Shown here: piece after piece, positions 1 to 7,746 of the stretch
How the letters are laid out: the number at the start of each line of letters is the position of its first letter
Position numbering within the stretch: position 1 is the stretch's first letter
Source of the DNA: Maribacter sp044594925
GTDB lineage: Bacteria; Bacteroidota; Bacteroidia; Flavobacteriales; Flavobacteriaceae
Direction of reading: 5' to 3'
Length of the DNA stretch: 64,000 bases
Assembly: GCF_044594925.1 (NCBI RefSeq)
Contig: NZ_CP138991.1
Span: 1,364,001 to 1,428,000 of the forward strand
Program-made: the position numbers and the translations under genes
The notes under the pieces: model-generated
Told to the model about the DNA's origin: nothing
Seen by the model: only the letters and a program-made list of their open reading frames with translations
Databases searched by the model: none

Positions 1-1
1 A

Positions 2-856
2 GATTCTGAAGAGGCTATTATAACGGACAATACAAAGGTTATTAATACATTGAATTCCCTTTGTATTGAGATGGACAATAGATATGAGCTGCTAAAGAAG
101 GCGATGGTCCGAAACCTAAAAGAGTATAATACCAAGTTTAAGGCTAGAAAACTTAACCCGAACGATGGCCATAAGTTTTTACCTTATATCGTACTGGTGA
201 TTGATGAGTTCGCTGATTTAATTATGACCGCCGGAAAAGAAGTTGAAACTCCAGTGGCAAGATTGGCACAATTAGCAAGGGCAATTGGCATACACTTGAT
301 CATAGCCACTCAAAGACCCTCGGTAAACGTAATTACGGGTCTTATTAAAGCAAATTTCCCTGCACGTATAGCCTTTAGGGTAACTTCTAAAATAGATTCT
401 AGAACCATTTTAGACGCTCAGGGCGCCGATCAGCTTATAGGTCGTGGGGATATGCTTTATACGCAAGGTAATGATGTAACCCGTATTCAATGTGCTTTTG
501 TGGATACCCCGGAAGTCGCTAAAATCGTGGAATATATAGGAAGTCAAAGAGCTTATCCGGAGGCGCATGAACTGCCGGAGTATGTTGGTGAAGAATCTGG
601 CACGAGTGTTGCTATTGATATCGCTGACAGGGACAAAATGTTCCGAGAGGCGGCAGAGGTCATCGTAATTGCCCAGCAAGGTTCGGCTTCTTTAATACAG
701 AGAAAACTGAAACTAGGTTATAACAGGGCAGGTAGAATTATTGATCAGCTTGAAGCCGCAGGAATAGTCGGTCAATTTGAAGGGAGTAAGGCCAGACAAG
801 TGCTTATACCAGACATGATCGCATTAGAACAATTTTTTAATAATGAAGGTAATTAA
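2..856 (+). CDS. ftsK: DNA translocase FtsK, C-terminal part (5' end outside window)
   Basis: The frame is open from base 2, so the gene begins before the window; the TTG at 50 is internal. FtsK is the septum-anchored ATP-driven DNA pump that clears chromosome ends at division and activates XerCD at dif. Visible here are the Walker B strand (VLVIDEFADL), the following QLARAIGIHLI and ATQRPSVNVITG motifs of the RecA-like motor, and a C-terminal winged-helix gamma domain (about the last 65 residues, with SLIQRKLKLGYNRAGRIID) that reads the polar guide sequences. Walker A and the membrane part lie upstream. The stop at 854-856 is followed within 8 bases by the LolA-like gene, so the two are probably cotranscribed. 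Confidence 0.95.
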   Translation, partial: DSEEAIITDNTKVINTLNSLCIEMDNRYELLKKAMVRNLKEYNTKFKARKLNPNDGHKFLPYIVLVIDEFADLIMTAGKEVETPVARLAQLARAIGIHLIIATQRPSVNVITGLIKANFPARIAFRVTSKIDSRTILDAQGADQLIGRGDMLYTQGNDVTRIQCAFVDTPEVAKIVEYIGSQRAYPEAHELPEYVGEESGTSVAIDIADRDKMFREAAEVIVIAQQGSASLIQRKLKLGYNRAGRIIDQLEAAGIVGQFEGSKARQVLIPDMIALEQFFNNEGN

Positions 857-863
857 TTACAAT

Positions 864-1508
864 ATGAAGAAATTATTATTTTTAGCATCACTAGTTTTAA
901 CCGCCGGGTTTGCACAGGCACAAGATGCCGCAAAAGCAAAGGCGCTATTAGATGATGTGTACAATAAAGTTAAAGGCTACGATAACATTTATGTAGATTT
1001 CAAGTTTGCCTTAGACAATGCCGAAGCTGGTATTAAGCAAGAAACAAGAGGAGATGTTACGCTATCTGGAGAAAAATACCTTTTTAATTATTTGGGATCG
1101 CAGCAATTATTCGATGGAAGCAAAGTGTACACTATAGTCCCTGAAAATGAAGAAGTAACCATTGAAGACCAATCCACCGAAGAAGACGCTATTACACCCT
1201 CTAAAATGCTTACTTTTTATAAAGAAGGACATAATTATTCATGGGATATCTTACAAAACGTTCAAGGAAGAAAAATACAATATGTAAAATTGACCCCAAT
1301 AGATTCTAACTCCGAAATAAAGAGTAGACTACTCGGTATTGATGTAAACACAAAACATATTTATAAGCTCATTGAAACCGGAAATAACGGAACCAAAACT
1401 ACTATTACTGTTAATTCTTTTAAAACAGATCAGCCAGTTTCAGAGACCTTATTTACCTTTGATAATAAGAAGTACACAGATGCTGGGTACTACATAATTA
1501 AGAATTAG
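864..1508 (+). CDS. LolA-like outer-membrane lipoprotein carrier
   Basis: This is a 214-residue exported protein with an N-terminal signal peptide (MKKLLFLASLVLTAGFAQA, cleavage expected after AQA). The body has the pattern of the LolA/LolB-like fold: a long N-terminal helix (AKALLDDVYNKVKGYDNIYVDF), strands with a DGSKVYTIVPE segment, and a C-terminal ETLFTFDNKKYTDAGYYII tail. LolA shuttles lipoproteins from the LolCDE exporter across the periplasm to the outer membrane. An ATG at 843 overlaps ftsK and would only add seven residues before the signal peptide, so I prefer 864. The LptF/G-like permease begins 5 bases after the stop, which makes an envelope-biogenesis operon. Confidence 0.85.
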   Translation: MKKLLFLASLVLTAGFAQAQDAAKAKALLDDVYNKVKGYDNIYVDFKFALDNAEAGIKQETRGDVTLSGEKYLFNYLGSQQLFDGSKVYTIVPENEEVTIEDQSTEEDAITPSKMLTFYKEGHNYSWDILQNVQGRKIQYVKLTPIDSNSEIKSRLLGIDVNTKHIYKLIETGNNGTKTTITVNSFKTDQPVSETLFTFDNKKYTDAGYYIIKN

Positions 1509-1513
1509 GGCTT

Positions 1514-3013
1514 TTGAGGATTCTAGACCGGTATATACTATCAAGGTTCGCATTTAATTTTTTCAGTTCGTTTGTTATATTGATGTTCATCTTTATATTT
1601 CAAACGATTTGGCTCTTTATAGACGATCTTGCAGGTAAAGGTTTGGATATTATCATTATAGGGAAGTTCCTTTTTTATCTAATGCCAGATTTAACCGAGA
1701 AAGTGCTCCCGCTCACCGTTTTACTATCATCCATATTAACATTCGGAACCTTTGCTGAAAATTATGAGTTTGCGGCCATGAAAGCTTCAGGCATATCATT
1801 ACAAAGGTCCATGTTCAGTTTAATCATTTTTGTGACCATTCTTGGTGGAGTTACCTTCTTCTTTGCCAATAATGTGATACCCTTATCACAACGAAAAATT
1901 TATAACCTAAGAAAAAATATTGCTAAGGTAAAGCCAGCCGCCGCTGTTTCAGAGGGTATTTTCAGTGATTTTGAAGGAATGAATATCAAGGTCGATGAAA
2001 AATATGGTGAGAATGATCGGTTCCTAAGAAACGTAATCATACATAAAAAGACCAAATCGAATATCAACAGTACCGTGATAAAAGCTAAAACGGGAGAACT
2101 TATTAGTAGTGAAACTTCGGATATTATTCAGTTGGTTTTAACGGACGGTCATTATTATGAGGAAGTAGAGTCCAAGAAAAATAAGTTTAAATATCCCTTT
2201 GCCGAAGCTAGTTTTGACACGTATATTATGAATATTGAGGTTCCCGAGCTAGACAACGAAGATTTAGAGGAGGACAGAAATATAAGTACCGCCAAAATGA
2301 AAAATATAAGTCGACTATCAAAAGATATTGATTCCATTAAAACGGACAACTTTAGAATAGTGCGTGCTTTCTCAAAGAACATTACCAGTAGAATGGGCCT
2401 ATTTGCCCCCCTTGTAACTAAAGACACTTCAATCGTTAAGAGCAAAGAACGGTTAGAAAAAGACTCGATAACGGCAGCAAAGGTAGCCTTACTAAGACAA
2501 AACAAACCTAAACAAGATTCTATCAATGCGGACTTTTTGCATTTGTTTCCTGATTGGCAACGGATACAGGTACTCACTAGCGCTAAAAATGCCGCAACCG
2601 GAATATTAGGCTCCGTGACCGGCAAGAAGGATGAAATTCAAAAAAGATATAAAAATTATAATCTTCACATTTTATCCTTACATAATAAATATGCACTGGC
2701 TTTTTCTTGTATTATTTTGTTTTTCGTAGGAGCTCCTTTGGGTGCCATTATCAGGAAAGGTGGATTAGGACTGCCTATGGTTATTGCCATTGTTCTTTTT
2801 CTCGTTTATTACTTCATAGGAGTTTTTGCGGGAAATTATGCTAAAGAAGGAAACATTCATCCTATGCTAGGTGCGTGGGTTTCTACACTGATTATGCTAC
2901 CTTTGGGCTATTATTTGACCAAAAGAGCTACAGAAGATAAAGGAATGACCAATTTTGGTGCTGTAACGGATTTCTTCAAAAATCTGTTCCGCAAAAAGAA
3001 AGAAACCGATTAG
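1514..3013 (+). CDS. LptF/LptG family permease (YjgP/YjgQ)
   Basis: This is a 499-residue inner-membrane protein. It starts with the family hallmark (M/L)RILDRYILSRF and a first transmembrane helix. A cluster of helices follows at about residues 50-125, then a long soluble periplasmic section (about 130-385), and three helices at the C-terminus (about 390-475). LptF and LptG with LptB form the ABC transporter that extracts lipopolysaccharide toward the LptC/LptA bridge; the sequence does not show which of the two this is. The start is TTG at 1514, 5 bases after the lolA-like stop. It is longer than E. coli LptF/G (about 360), mainly through the periplasmic section. The stop abuts the next start codon. 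Confidence 0.88.
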   Translation: MRILDRYILSRFAFNFFSSFVILMFIFIFQTIWLFIDDLAGKGLDIIIIGKFLFYLMPDLTEKVLPLTVLLSSILTFGTFAENYEFAAMKASGISLQRSMFSLIIFVTILGGVTFFFANNVIPLSQRKIYNLRKNIAKVKPAAAVSEGIFSDFEGMNIKVDEKYGENDRFLRNVIIHKKTKSNINSTVIKAKTGELISSETSDIIQLVLTDGHYYEEVESKKNKFKYPFAEASFDTYIMNIEVPELDNEDLEEDRNISTAKMKNISRLSKDIDSIKTDNFRIVRAFSKNITSRMGLFAPLVTKDTSIVKSKERLEKDSITAAKVALLRQNKPKQDSINADFLHLFPDWQRIQVLTSAKNAATGILGSVTGKKDEIQKRYKNYNLHILSLHNKYALAFSCIILFFVGAPLGAIIRKGGLGLPMVIAIVLFLVYYFIGVFAGNYAKEGNIHPMLGAWVSTLIMLPLGYYLTKRATEDKGMTNFGAVTDFFKNLFRKKKETD

Positions 3014-4156
3014 ATGTTAGTACGTATGCCAAAGACAGTTGAGCTAAATACCATAGAAGAAGCAATTGCCGATATTCGTGAAGGCAAGGTTATTATAGTG
3101 GTAGATGATGAGAATAGGGAAAATGAAGGGGATTTTTTGGCAGCGGCAGAGTTGGCTACGCCAGAAACGGTCAATTTCATGGCAACCCACGGGAAAGGAC
3201 TTATTTGCGCTCCGTTAACCGAGGGAAGATGCAAGGAACTTGGGCTTCACATGATGGTGAGTAATAATACGGACCCCATGGAAACCGCCTTTACCGTATC
3301 GGTAGATTTAAGAGGAAACGGAGTTACCACAGGCATATCCGCATCCGATAGGTCCAAGACAGTTTGCGCACTTACCGAAAATGATACCAAACCGCATGAT
3401 CTGGCCAGACCTGGTCATATCTTTCCATTAGTGGCTAAAGAAGGTGGTGTTTTAAGAAGAACAGGTCATACGGAGGCTGCAATAGATTTTGCCCGCTTAG
3501 CGGGATTAAAACCTGCCGGTATTATCGTCGAAATCATGAACGATGATGGCAGTATGGCTCGTTTACCGCAGCTGATGAAGGTGGCAGAAAAATTCGACTT
3601 AAAAATAGTTTCCATCGAGGACTTGGTCGCTTACAGAATGGAGCACGATAGTTTAATAGATAAGGAGAATGATTTTGAAATAAAAACGCGCTTTGGAGAC
3701 TACAGACTAAGGGCGTACAAACAGACCACGAATAATCACGTGCATATTGCACTTACCAAAGGAAATTGGACTAAAGATGAAAAAGTGCTTACCCGAATTA
3801 ATTCAACATTGATCAATAACGATATTCTTGGCACCTTGACCAATAGTCCTGACCAAAAGTTAGAGAATATGTTCAACGCGGTGAACAAAGAAGGAAAGGG
3901 TGCAATTGTTTTCATCAACCAAGACGCAGCTTCCCTAAATTTATTGAGCAGGTTGGCAGAACTACAGGAGTTACAGAAAGCGGGAGTATCAAAAGCTCCA
4001 AAGATAGAAATGGATGCTCGTGATTTCGGAATCGGCGCACAAATTCTACATGATTTAGGCATCACCAAAATGCGTTTACTGACCAATAGTAGGCAAGGAA
4101 AACGCGTGGGTATCGTAGGTTATGGCCTTGAGATTGTTGACTATGTCACCTATTAG
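3014..4156 (+). CDS. ribB: 3,4-dihydroxy-2-butanone 4-phosphate synthase with a degenerate GTP cyclohydrolase II-like domain (RibBX type)
   Basis: Residues 1-210 are a complete RibB, which makes the four-carbon unit of riboflavin from ribulose 5-phosphate. The acidic metal loop (VVDDENRENEGDF, 29-41), RPGHIFPL (132-139) and RTGHTEAAIDFARLAG are all present. Residues 220-380 align with GTP cyclohydrolase II but lack its chemistry. The three zinc cysteines are missing (the segment reads RINSTLINNDILGTL, 261-275), there is no cysteine anywhere in this half, and the GRGIGL substrate loop is absent. DARDFGIGAQIL (334-345) and GYGLEIVDYV survive. I therefore call it RibB with an inactive second domain; a working RibA should be elsewhere. 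An ATG four codons in (3026) is an alternative start. Its ATG directly follows the lptF stop. Confidence 0.88.
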   Translation: MLVRMPKTVELNTIEEAIADIREGKVIIVVDDENRENEGDFLAAAELATPETVNFMATHGKGLICAPLTEGRCKELGLHMMVSNNTDPMETAFTVSVDLRGNGVTTGISASDRSKTVCALTENDTKPHDLARPGHIFPLVAKEGGVLRRTGHTEAAIDFARLAGLKPAGIIVEIMNDDGSMARLPQLMKVAEKFDLKIVSIEDLVAYRMEHDSLIDKENDFEIKTRFGDYRLRAYKQTTNNHVHIALTKGNWTKDEKVLTRINSTLINNDILGTLTNSPDQKLENMFNAVNKEGKGAIVFINQDAASLNLLSRLAELQELQKAGVSKAPKIEMDARDFGIGAQILHDLGITKMRLLTNSRQGKRVGIVGYGLEIVDYVTY

Positions 4157-4165
4157 CAGGGAAGT

Positions 4166-5359
4166 TTACAGTATTTCTGAAATAACCGATTTCATTTTCT
4201 GGCCACGCTCAGCTACTTCTTCGGCACTCCAACTTAATTTTACCAAAACGGAAATGGTTCTCCCCATCCAATGATCTGATTTGGAAAAATCAGATTTCGT
4301 ATAATCCGGTAATCGCTCCGAAACTTCGTTAGGAAGCTTACCTAAGGATTTTAAAGTGGTTAAGTGCTCCCATTTCTTGTAGTAATGCCAATTGTTATCA
4401 AACCAATAAAAACAAGCATCAACACCATTTTCAATCAATGCTTCATGTGTTTTTTTGGCAATTTTTTGGGTGGGCAAAAAGAAATTTAAAAAAGAATAAT
4501 TCGCTATCCCACCAGCAGGAACCCTTCTAAAAGTCACCCCATTAATCCCCGTTATCTGGTTTTTCAAAACGGTGTAGTTCTTCTTTTGAATAGCTACGAA
4601 CTCATCCAATCGTTCTACTTGAGCACAACCTACCGCCGCATTTAATTCTGATATTCTAAAATTATAGCCCAAGAAAGGATGTGATTCTGCTCCCCTATCG
4701 TTACCAACATGGTCATGCCCATGGTCAGAGTAATGGTCCGCATTACGATAATATTTCTCGTTATTTGTTATTAAAGCACCACCTTCTCCACAAGTTATGG
4801 TTTTTACATAATCAAAAGAGAAACAGCCTAAATCGCCATAACTGCCTAAAGGTTTACCTTCAAAACTACCACCAATTGCCTGGCAGGCATCTTCTAAGAG
4901 TAATAAATCATGTTTTTCACAGATAACTTTCAATGCTTTTAAATTGGCCATGGAGCCGCACATATGTACGGGCATGACCACTTTGGTATGCTCGGTAATC
5001 GCAGCTTCGACCGCAGCAGGATCCAAGGTTAAAGTGTCATCAATATCAACTAGAACAGGTATGGCCCCCAGCGCAAGAATTGACTCAAAACTGGCCACAA
5101 AAGTGAAAGTGGGCATTATAACCTCGTCCCCGGCCCCTATACCGGCACTAACCAAGGCCACAGTGAGTGCAGCAGTACCGCTACTGACCAATTGCACATA
5201 TTCCGTCTGCATTCTTTTGGATAAAGAAGCTTCTAATTCCTTAGCCTTCCATTGACCATTTCGCATTCCGTCAAAACCATAGCGCATAAGCACTCCTGTA
5301 TCCAACACAGATTGTACTTGTGCTTTCTCGCTATCTCCAAACAATTCAAATCCAGGCAT
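4166..5359 (-). CDS. DegT/DnrJ/EryC1/StrS-family PLP aminotransferase
   Basis: This 397-residue, fold-type I PLP enzyme belongs to the sugar-aminotransferase family that installs amino groups on nucleotide-linked keto-sugars for surface polysaccharides. Visible motifs are the cofactor-contacting SSGTAALTVAL (about 60-70), FVASFESILALGAIPVLVDID, LLEDACQAIGGSFEGKPLG with the PLP-binding aspartate, and FSFDYVKTITCGEGGA with the Schiff-base lysine. C-terminal residues include CFYWFDNNWHYY. The substrate cannot be read from sequence, and no sugar-nucleotide genes are adjacent. It is convergent with ribB (9 bases between stops) and 18 bases upstream of the TauE-like gene in the same direction of transcription only at a distance, so it may be a single-gene unit. 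Confidence 0.85.
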   Translation of the reverse strand: MPGFELFGDSEKAQVQSVLDTGVLMRYGFDGMRNGQWKAKELEASLSKRMQTEYVQLVSSGTAALTVALVSAGIGAGDEVIMPTFTFVASFESILALGAIPVLVDIDDTLTLDPAAVEAAITEHTKVVMPVHMCGSMANLKALKVICEKHDLLLLEDACQAIGGSFEGKPLGSYGDLGCFSFDYVKTITCGEGGALITNNEKYYRNADHYSDHGHDHVGNDRGAESHPFLGYNFRISELNAAVGCAQVERLDEFVAIQKKNYTVLKNQITGINGVTFRRVPAGGIANYSFLNFFLPTQKIAKKTHEALIENGVDACFYWFDNNWHYYKKWEHLTTLKSLGKLPNEVSERLPDYTKSDFSKSDHWMGRTISVLVKLSWSAEEVAERGQKMKSVISEIL

Positions 5360-5377
5360 ATCTTATTCCATATAAAA

Positions 5378-6130
5378 TTAAAAAAACCACAATTTTACAG
5401 CCATCGCTACGACCATAATCACTAAAAATACTTTAATAAATCCGTCACCTTTCTTAACAGAGTATCTACTTGCAAGCCATGCTCCGCTGCCGTTTCCAAT
5501 AGCTAAAATTAAACCAATCTTCCAATTTACTTTATCATTAAAGGCAAAAACTGCCAAAGCAGAAATCATATATAGAAAAACGACCGAAACCTTAGTGGCG
5601 TTTGATCGCACCAAGGACATCCTATTAACGTAATGTAAAAACAAAATCATTAAAAAGCCTAGACCTGCGTTAATGAATCCGCCATAAATTCCGAAAAAAA
5701 AGAACACCGCAATACCAATCCAAAGATATTTTCCGGTAAGACGTTCCTCTAAATCCTTTACATTAATTTTTGGACTGAAAATGATTATAAACACTACCGA
5801 AATCATTACAATGGCTAGTATTCTATTGAAAACTTCGCCCTTAATATCCACCGCGATATAAGCACCTATTATAGACCCAACAAATGCCGCTATTCCCAAA
5901 TAGGCATTAAAAGGAAATGTAGAGATTCCTTTACTCTTAAAACCTGCTGTGGCAAGTGCGGTTTGTATTACAATAGCTACCCTGTTGGTACCGTTTGCAA
6001 TATTTGAAGGAAGACCCAGAAAAATAAGAACGGGAAGCGATAATAAGGACCCACCGCCCGCGACCGTATTTATAAAACCTACAGCAAAACCCACCACTAC
6101 AAGTAAGGGGTAATGATACCATTCCTCCAT
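5378..6130 (-). CDS. Sulfite exporter TauE/SafE family membrane protein
   Basis: This 250-residue integral membrane protein has about eight hydrophobic segments. It carries the two family half-repeats, recognisable by GFINTVAGGGSLLSLPVL near the N-terminus and GIYGGFINAGLGFLMILFL in the second half, and ends VMVVAMAVKLWFF. TauE/SafE proteins are putative anion exporters (sulfite, sulfoacetate and related organosulfur compounds); the substrate is unknown here. The frame extends upstream to 6217, but a TATTTTTG promoter box lies at 6135-6142, so I place the start at the ATG ending at 6130 (MEEWYHYPLLVVVG). The extra residues would be hydrophilic and atypical. Confidence 0.88.
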   Translation of the reverse strand: MEEWYHYPLLVVVGFAVGFINTVAGGGSLLSLPVLIFLGLPSNIANGTNRVAIVIQTALATAGFKSKGISTFPFNAYLGIAAFVGSIIGAYIAVDIKGEVFNRILAIVMISVVFIIIFSPKINVKDLEERLTGKYLWIGIAVFFFFGIYGGFINAGLGFLMILFLHYVNRMSLVRSNATKVSVVFLYMISALAVFAFNDKVNWKIGLILAIGNGSGAWLASRYSVKKGDGFIKVFLVIMVVAMAVKLWFF

Positions 6131-6134
6131 GATG

Positions 6135-6142
6135 CAAAAATA
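6135..6142 (-). promoter_or_regulatory. -7 box for the TauE/SafE-like gene
   Basis: On the - strand this reads TATTTTTG, a full match to TAnnTTTG, only 4 bases before the ATG at 6130. Transcription would start at or next to the start codon, giving a nearly leaderless mRNA. I see no clear TTG -33 element at the usual spacing. Confidence 0.45.
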
Positions 6143-6336
6143 AAGGGTTGTGTGGTATTTAACTAGAAAATAATTTTTCTTGCAGATAGCCAAATTACCA
6201 TTCGTTATTCCCTGCAATCACCCCTCAGTGTTCCCAGATAGGAAATCCAATACATCAAAACGCTTCTGGATGCACCTAGCATCTTTTTTCGTTTTCCTTC
6301 GAATGAGAATGCTATGCTTTCTGTCTGCACAAAACG

Positions 6337-6368
6337 AAAAAAGCTCCACCCTGTGGGTGAAGCTTTTT
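6337..6368 (-). terminator. Rho-independent terminator after tRNA-Ser
   Basis: Read on the - strand, AAAAAGCTTCACCC pairs with GGGTGGAGCTTTTTT around a short loop, with a T-run on the distal side. It lies directly downstream of the tRNA-Ser 3' end (6373). Confidence 0.75.
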
Positions 6369-6372
6369 GATG

Positions 6373-6457
6373 CGGAGAAAGAGGGATTCGAACCCCCGGA
6401 GGTGTGACCCTCAACAGTTTTCAAGACTGCCGCATTCGACCACTCTGCCATTTCTCC
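6373..6457 (-). tRNA. tRNA-Ser(UGA)
   Basis: The 85-base cloverleaf is read on the - strand. The acceptor stem is GGAGAAA/TTTCTCC (6451-6457 with 6374-6380) and the discriminator base is G (6373). The anticodon stem-loop CAGTCTTGAAAACTG carries anticodon TGA, which reads UCA codons. The variable region between it and the T arm (GGGTTCGAATCCC) forms the long extra arm typical of serine tRNAs. CCA is not encoded at the 3' end. A terminator follows at 6337-6368 and a TATATTTG box precedes it. The open frames drawn over this region are not genes. Confidence 0.97.
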
Positions 6458-6491
6458 AAGTGTCTCATCAAGTATTCCCTGAATGCGGGTG

Positions 6492-6499
6492 CAAATATA
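6492..6499 (-). promoter_or_regulatory. -7 box for tRNA-Ser
   Basis: The - strand reads TATATTTG, matching TAnnTTTG, about 35 bases before the tRNA 5' end at 6457. No clear -33 TTG was found. Confidence 0.45.
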
Positions 6500-6625
6500 A
6501 AAACCTTTTTCTTTGTATTAAAGACTTTTTCGATAAATAAATCTTTAAAAGAGATAAAGTAAAGTATCTAATTATTGCCTATTCCACATATCCTTGGTAA
6601 TTTTTCATCCCACTAGTAGATAAAC

Positions 6626-7633
6626 ATGAAAACTCCTTTAGTTAGCATAGTAATACCTTTTAAGAACACAGGTTCCTTTCTAGAAGCCTGTCTTAATTCT
6701 ATCATAGCGCAGACATTCATAAACTGGGAAGTCTTGGCGGTAAATGATGCATCAAGCGATAGGAGCTTAGCTATTGTTCAAAATTATGCGAGCAAAGACC
6801 GGAGAATAAAAGTTTTTCATAATAATGGCCAGGGTATTATTGAAGCGCTGAGAACTGCATATACTTTTAGCGAAGGTAAATTTATAACTAGAATGGATTC
6901 TGATGACCTAATGATGCCAGAGCGCTTAAAAATAATGGTTACAGATTTAGAAAATAAAGGGAAAGGTCATGTAGCCGTTGGACAAGTAAAATACTTTTCT
7001 AAAAAAGGTATCAGTAATGGCTATCAACGCTATGAGAAGTGGCTAAATGCTTTAACTTTAAAGGGGACTAATTACTCAGAACTATATAAAGAATGTGTTA
7101 TCCCCTCCCCTTGTTGGATGGTACATAAGAGCGATTTAGAGTTATGCGGAGCCTTTGAACCCAATGAATACCCAGAAGATTATGACCTTGCTTTCAGATT
7201 TTACGAACATGGGCTAAAGATTATCCCAAGCGAACATGTTTTACTAAAATGGAGAGACTATGACCATAGAACCTCTAGAACCAGTGCCCACTACGCCCAC
7301 AATTACTTCTTGGATATAAAGCTTCGATACTTCATAAAACTTCATTTAAACCGAGACGGAAATTTGGTCGTTTGGGGAGCCGGAAATAAAGGAAAACGTA
7401 TCGCAACAATACTAATCGATAGAAAAATCCCCTTTCACTGGATATGCAATAACCCCAAAAAGATTGGGAGAGAAATTTATGGTAAAATACTTTTACCAAT
7501 TAATTCCTTAGAAAATATACCAAACACGCAAAGTATTATTACCGTTGCAAACGAAGAGGAGCAACAGCATATACATAACTATTTTGATAAGTGCGGAAAA
7601 ATCTCCATGAAAGATTATTTCTTTTTCTGTTAA
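6626..7633 (+). CDS. GT2 glycosyltransferase with a C-terminal Rossmann-like domain
   Basis: Residues 1-230 form a GT-A family 2 glycosyltransferase: SIVIPFKNTG at the N-terminus, VNDASSDRS, FITRMDSDDLMMPERL with the DxD-type metal site, and EDYDLAFRFYEHG with the acidic base region. From about residue 248 a second domain begins with a glycine-rich dinucleotide-type loop (LVVWGAGNKGKRIATIL), then FHWICNNPKKIGREIYG. It resembles the N-terminal part of PglD-type sugar acetyltransferases and the nucleotide-binding tails of some methyltransferases. It lacks the left-handed hexapeptide helix, so the tail is not an acetyltransferase by itself. The gene is monocistronic and soluble. The sugar donor cannot be told from sequence; a role in envelope glycan synthesis is inference. 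Confidence 0.85.
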   Translation: MKTPLVSIVIPFKNTGSFLEACLNSIIAQTFINWEVLAVNDASSDRSLAIVQNYASKDRRIKVFHNNGQGIIEALRTAYTFSEGKFITRMDSDDLMMPERLKIMVTDLENKGKGHVAVGQVKYFSKKGISNGYQRYEKWLNALTLKGTNYSELYKECVIPSPCWMVHKSDLELCGAFEPNEYPEDYDLAFRFYEHGLKIIPSEHVLLKWRDYDHRTSRTSAHYAHNYFLDIKLRYFIKLHLNRDGNLVVWGAGNKGKRIATILIDRKIPFHWICNNPKKIGREIYGKILLPINSLENIPNTQSIITVANEEEQQHIHNYFDKCGKISMKDYFFFC

Positions 7634-7721
7634 ACCAACTTAAGGGAATTGAAACTTAACAGCTAGGTTATTTTAGCGTTAAACAGACTGTTTTATTAGG
7701 AATCAACTTCTATATTTTAGT

Positions 7722-7729
7722 TATCTTTG
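7722..7729 (+). promoter_or_regulatory. -7 box for the BatA-domain gene
   Basis: TATCTTTG matches TAnnTTTG and lies 17 bases before the ATG at 7747. No clear TTG element was seen 17-23 bases upstream. Confidence 0.45.
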
Positions 7730-7746
7730 AGCAATCAAAATAAGGA

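Noticed and set aside
410..679. Open frames opposite ftsK, ribB, uvrA and other long genes
   Set aside because: They lie opposite well-supported genes and show no family motif or promoter; treated as shadows.
6205..6451. Open reading frames on both strands over 6180-6451
   Set aside because: They overlap tRNA-Ser(UGA) and its terminator; the RNA gene explains the region.
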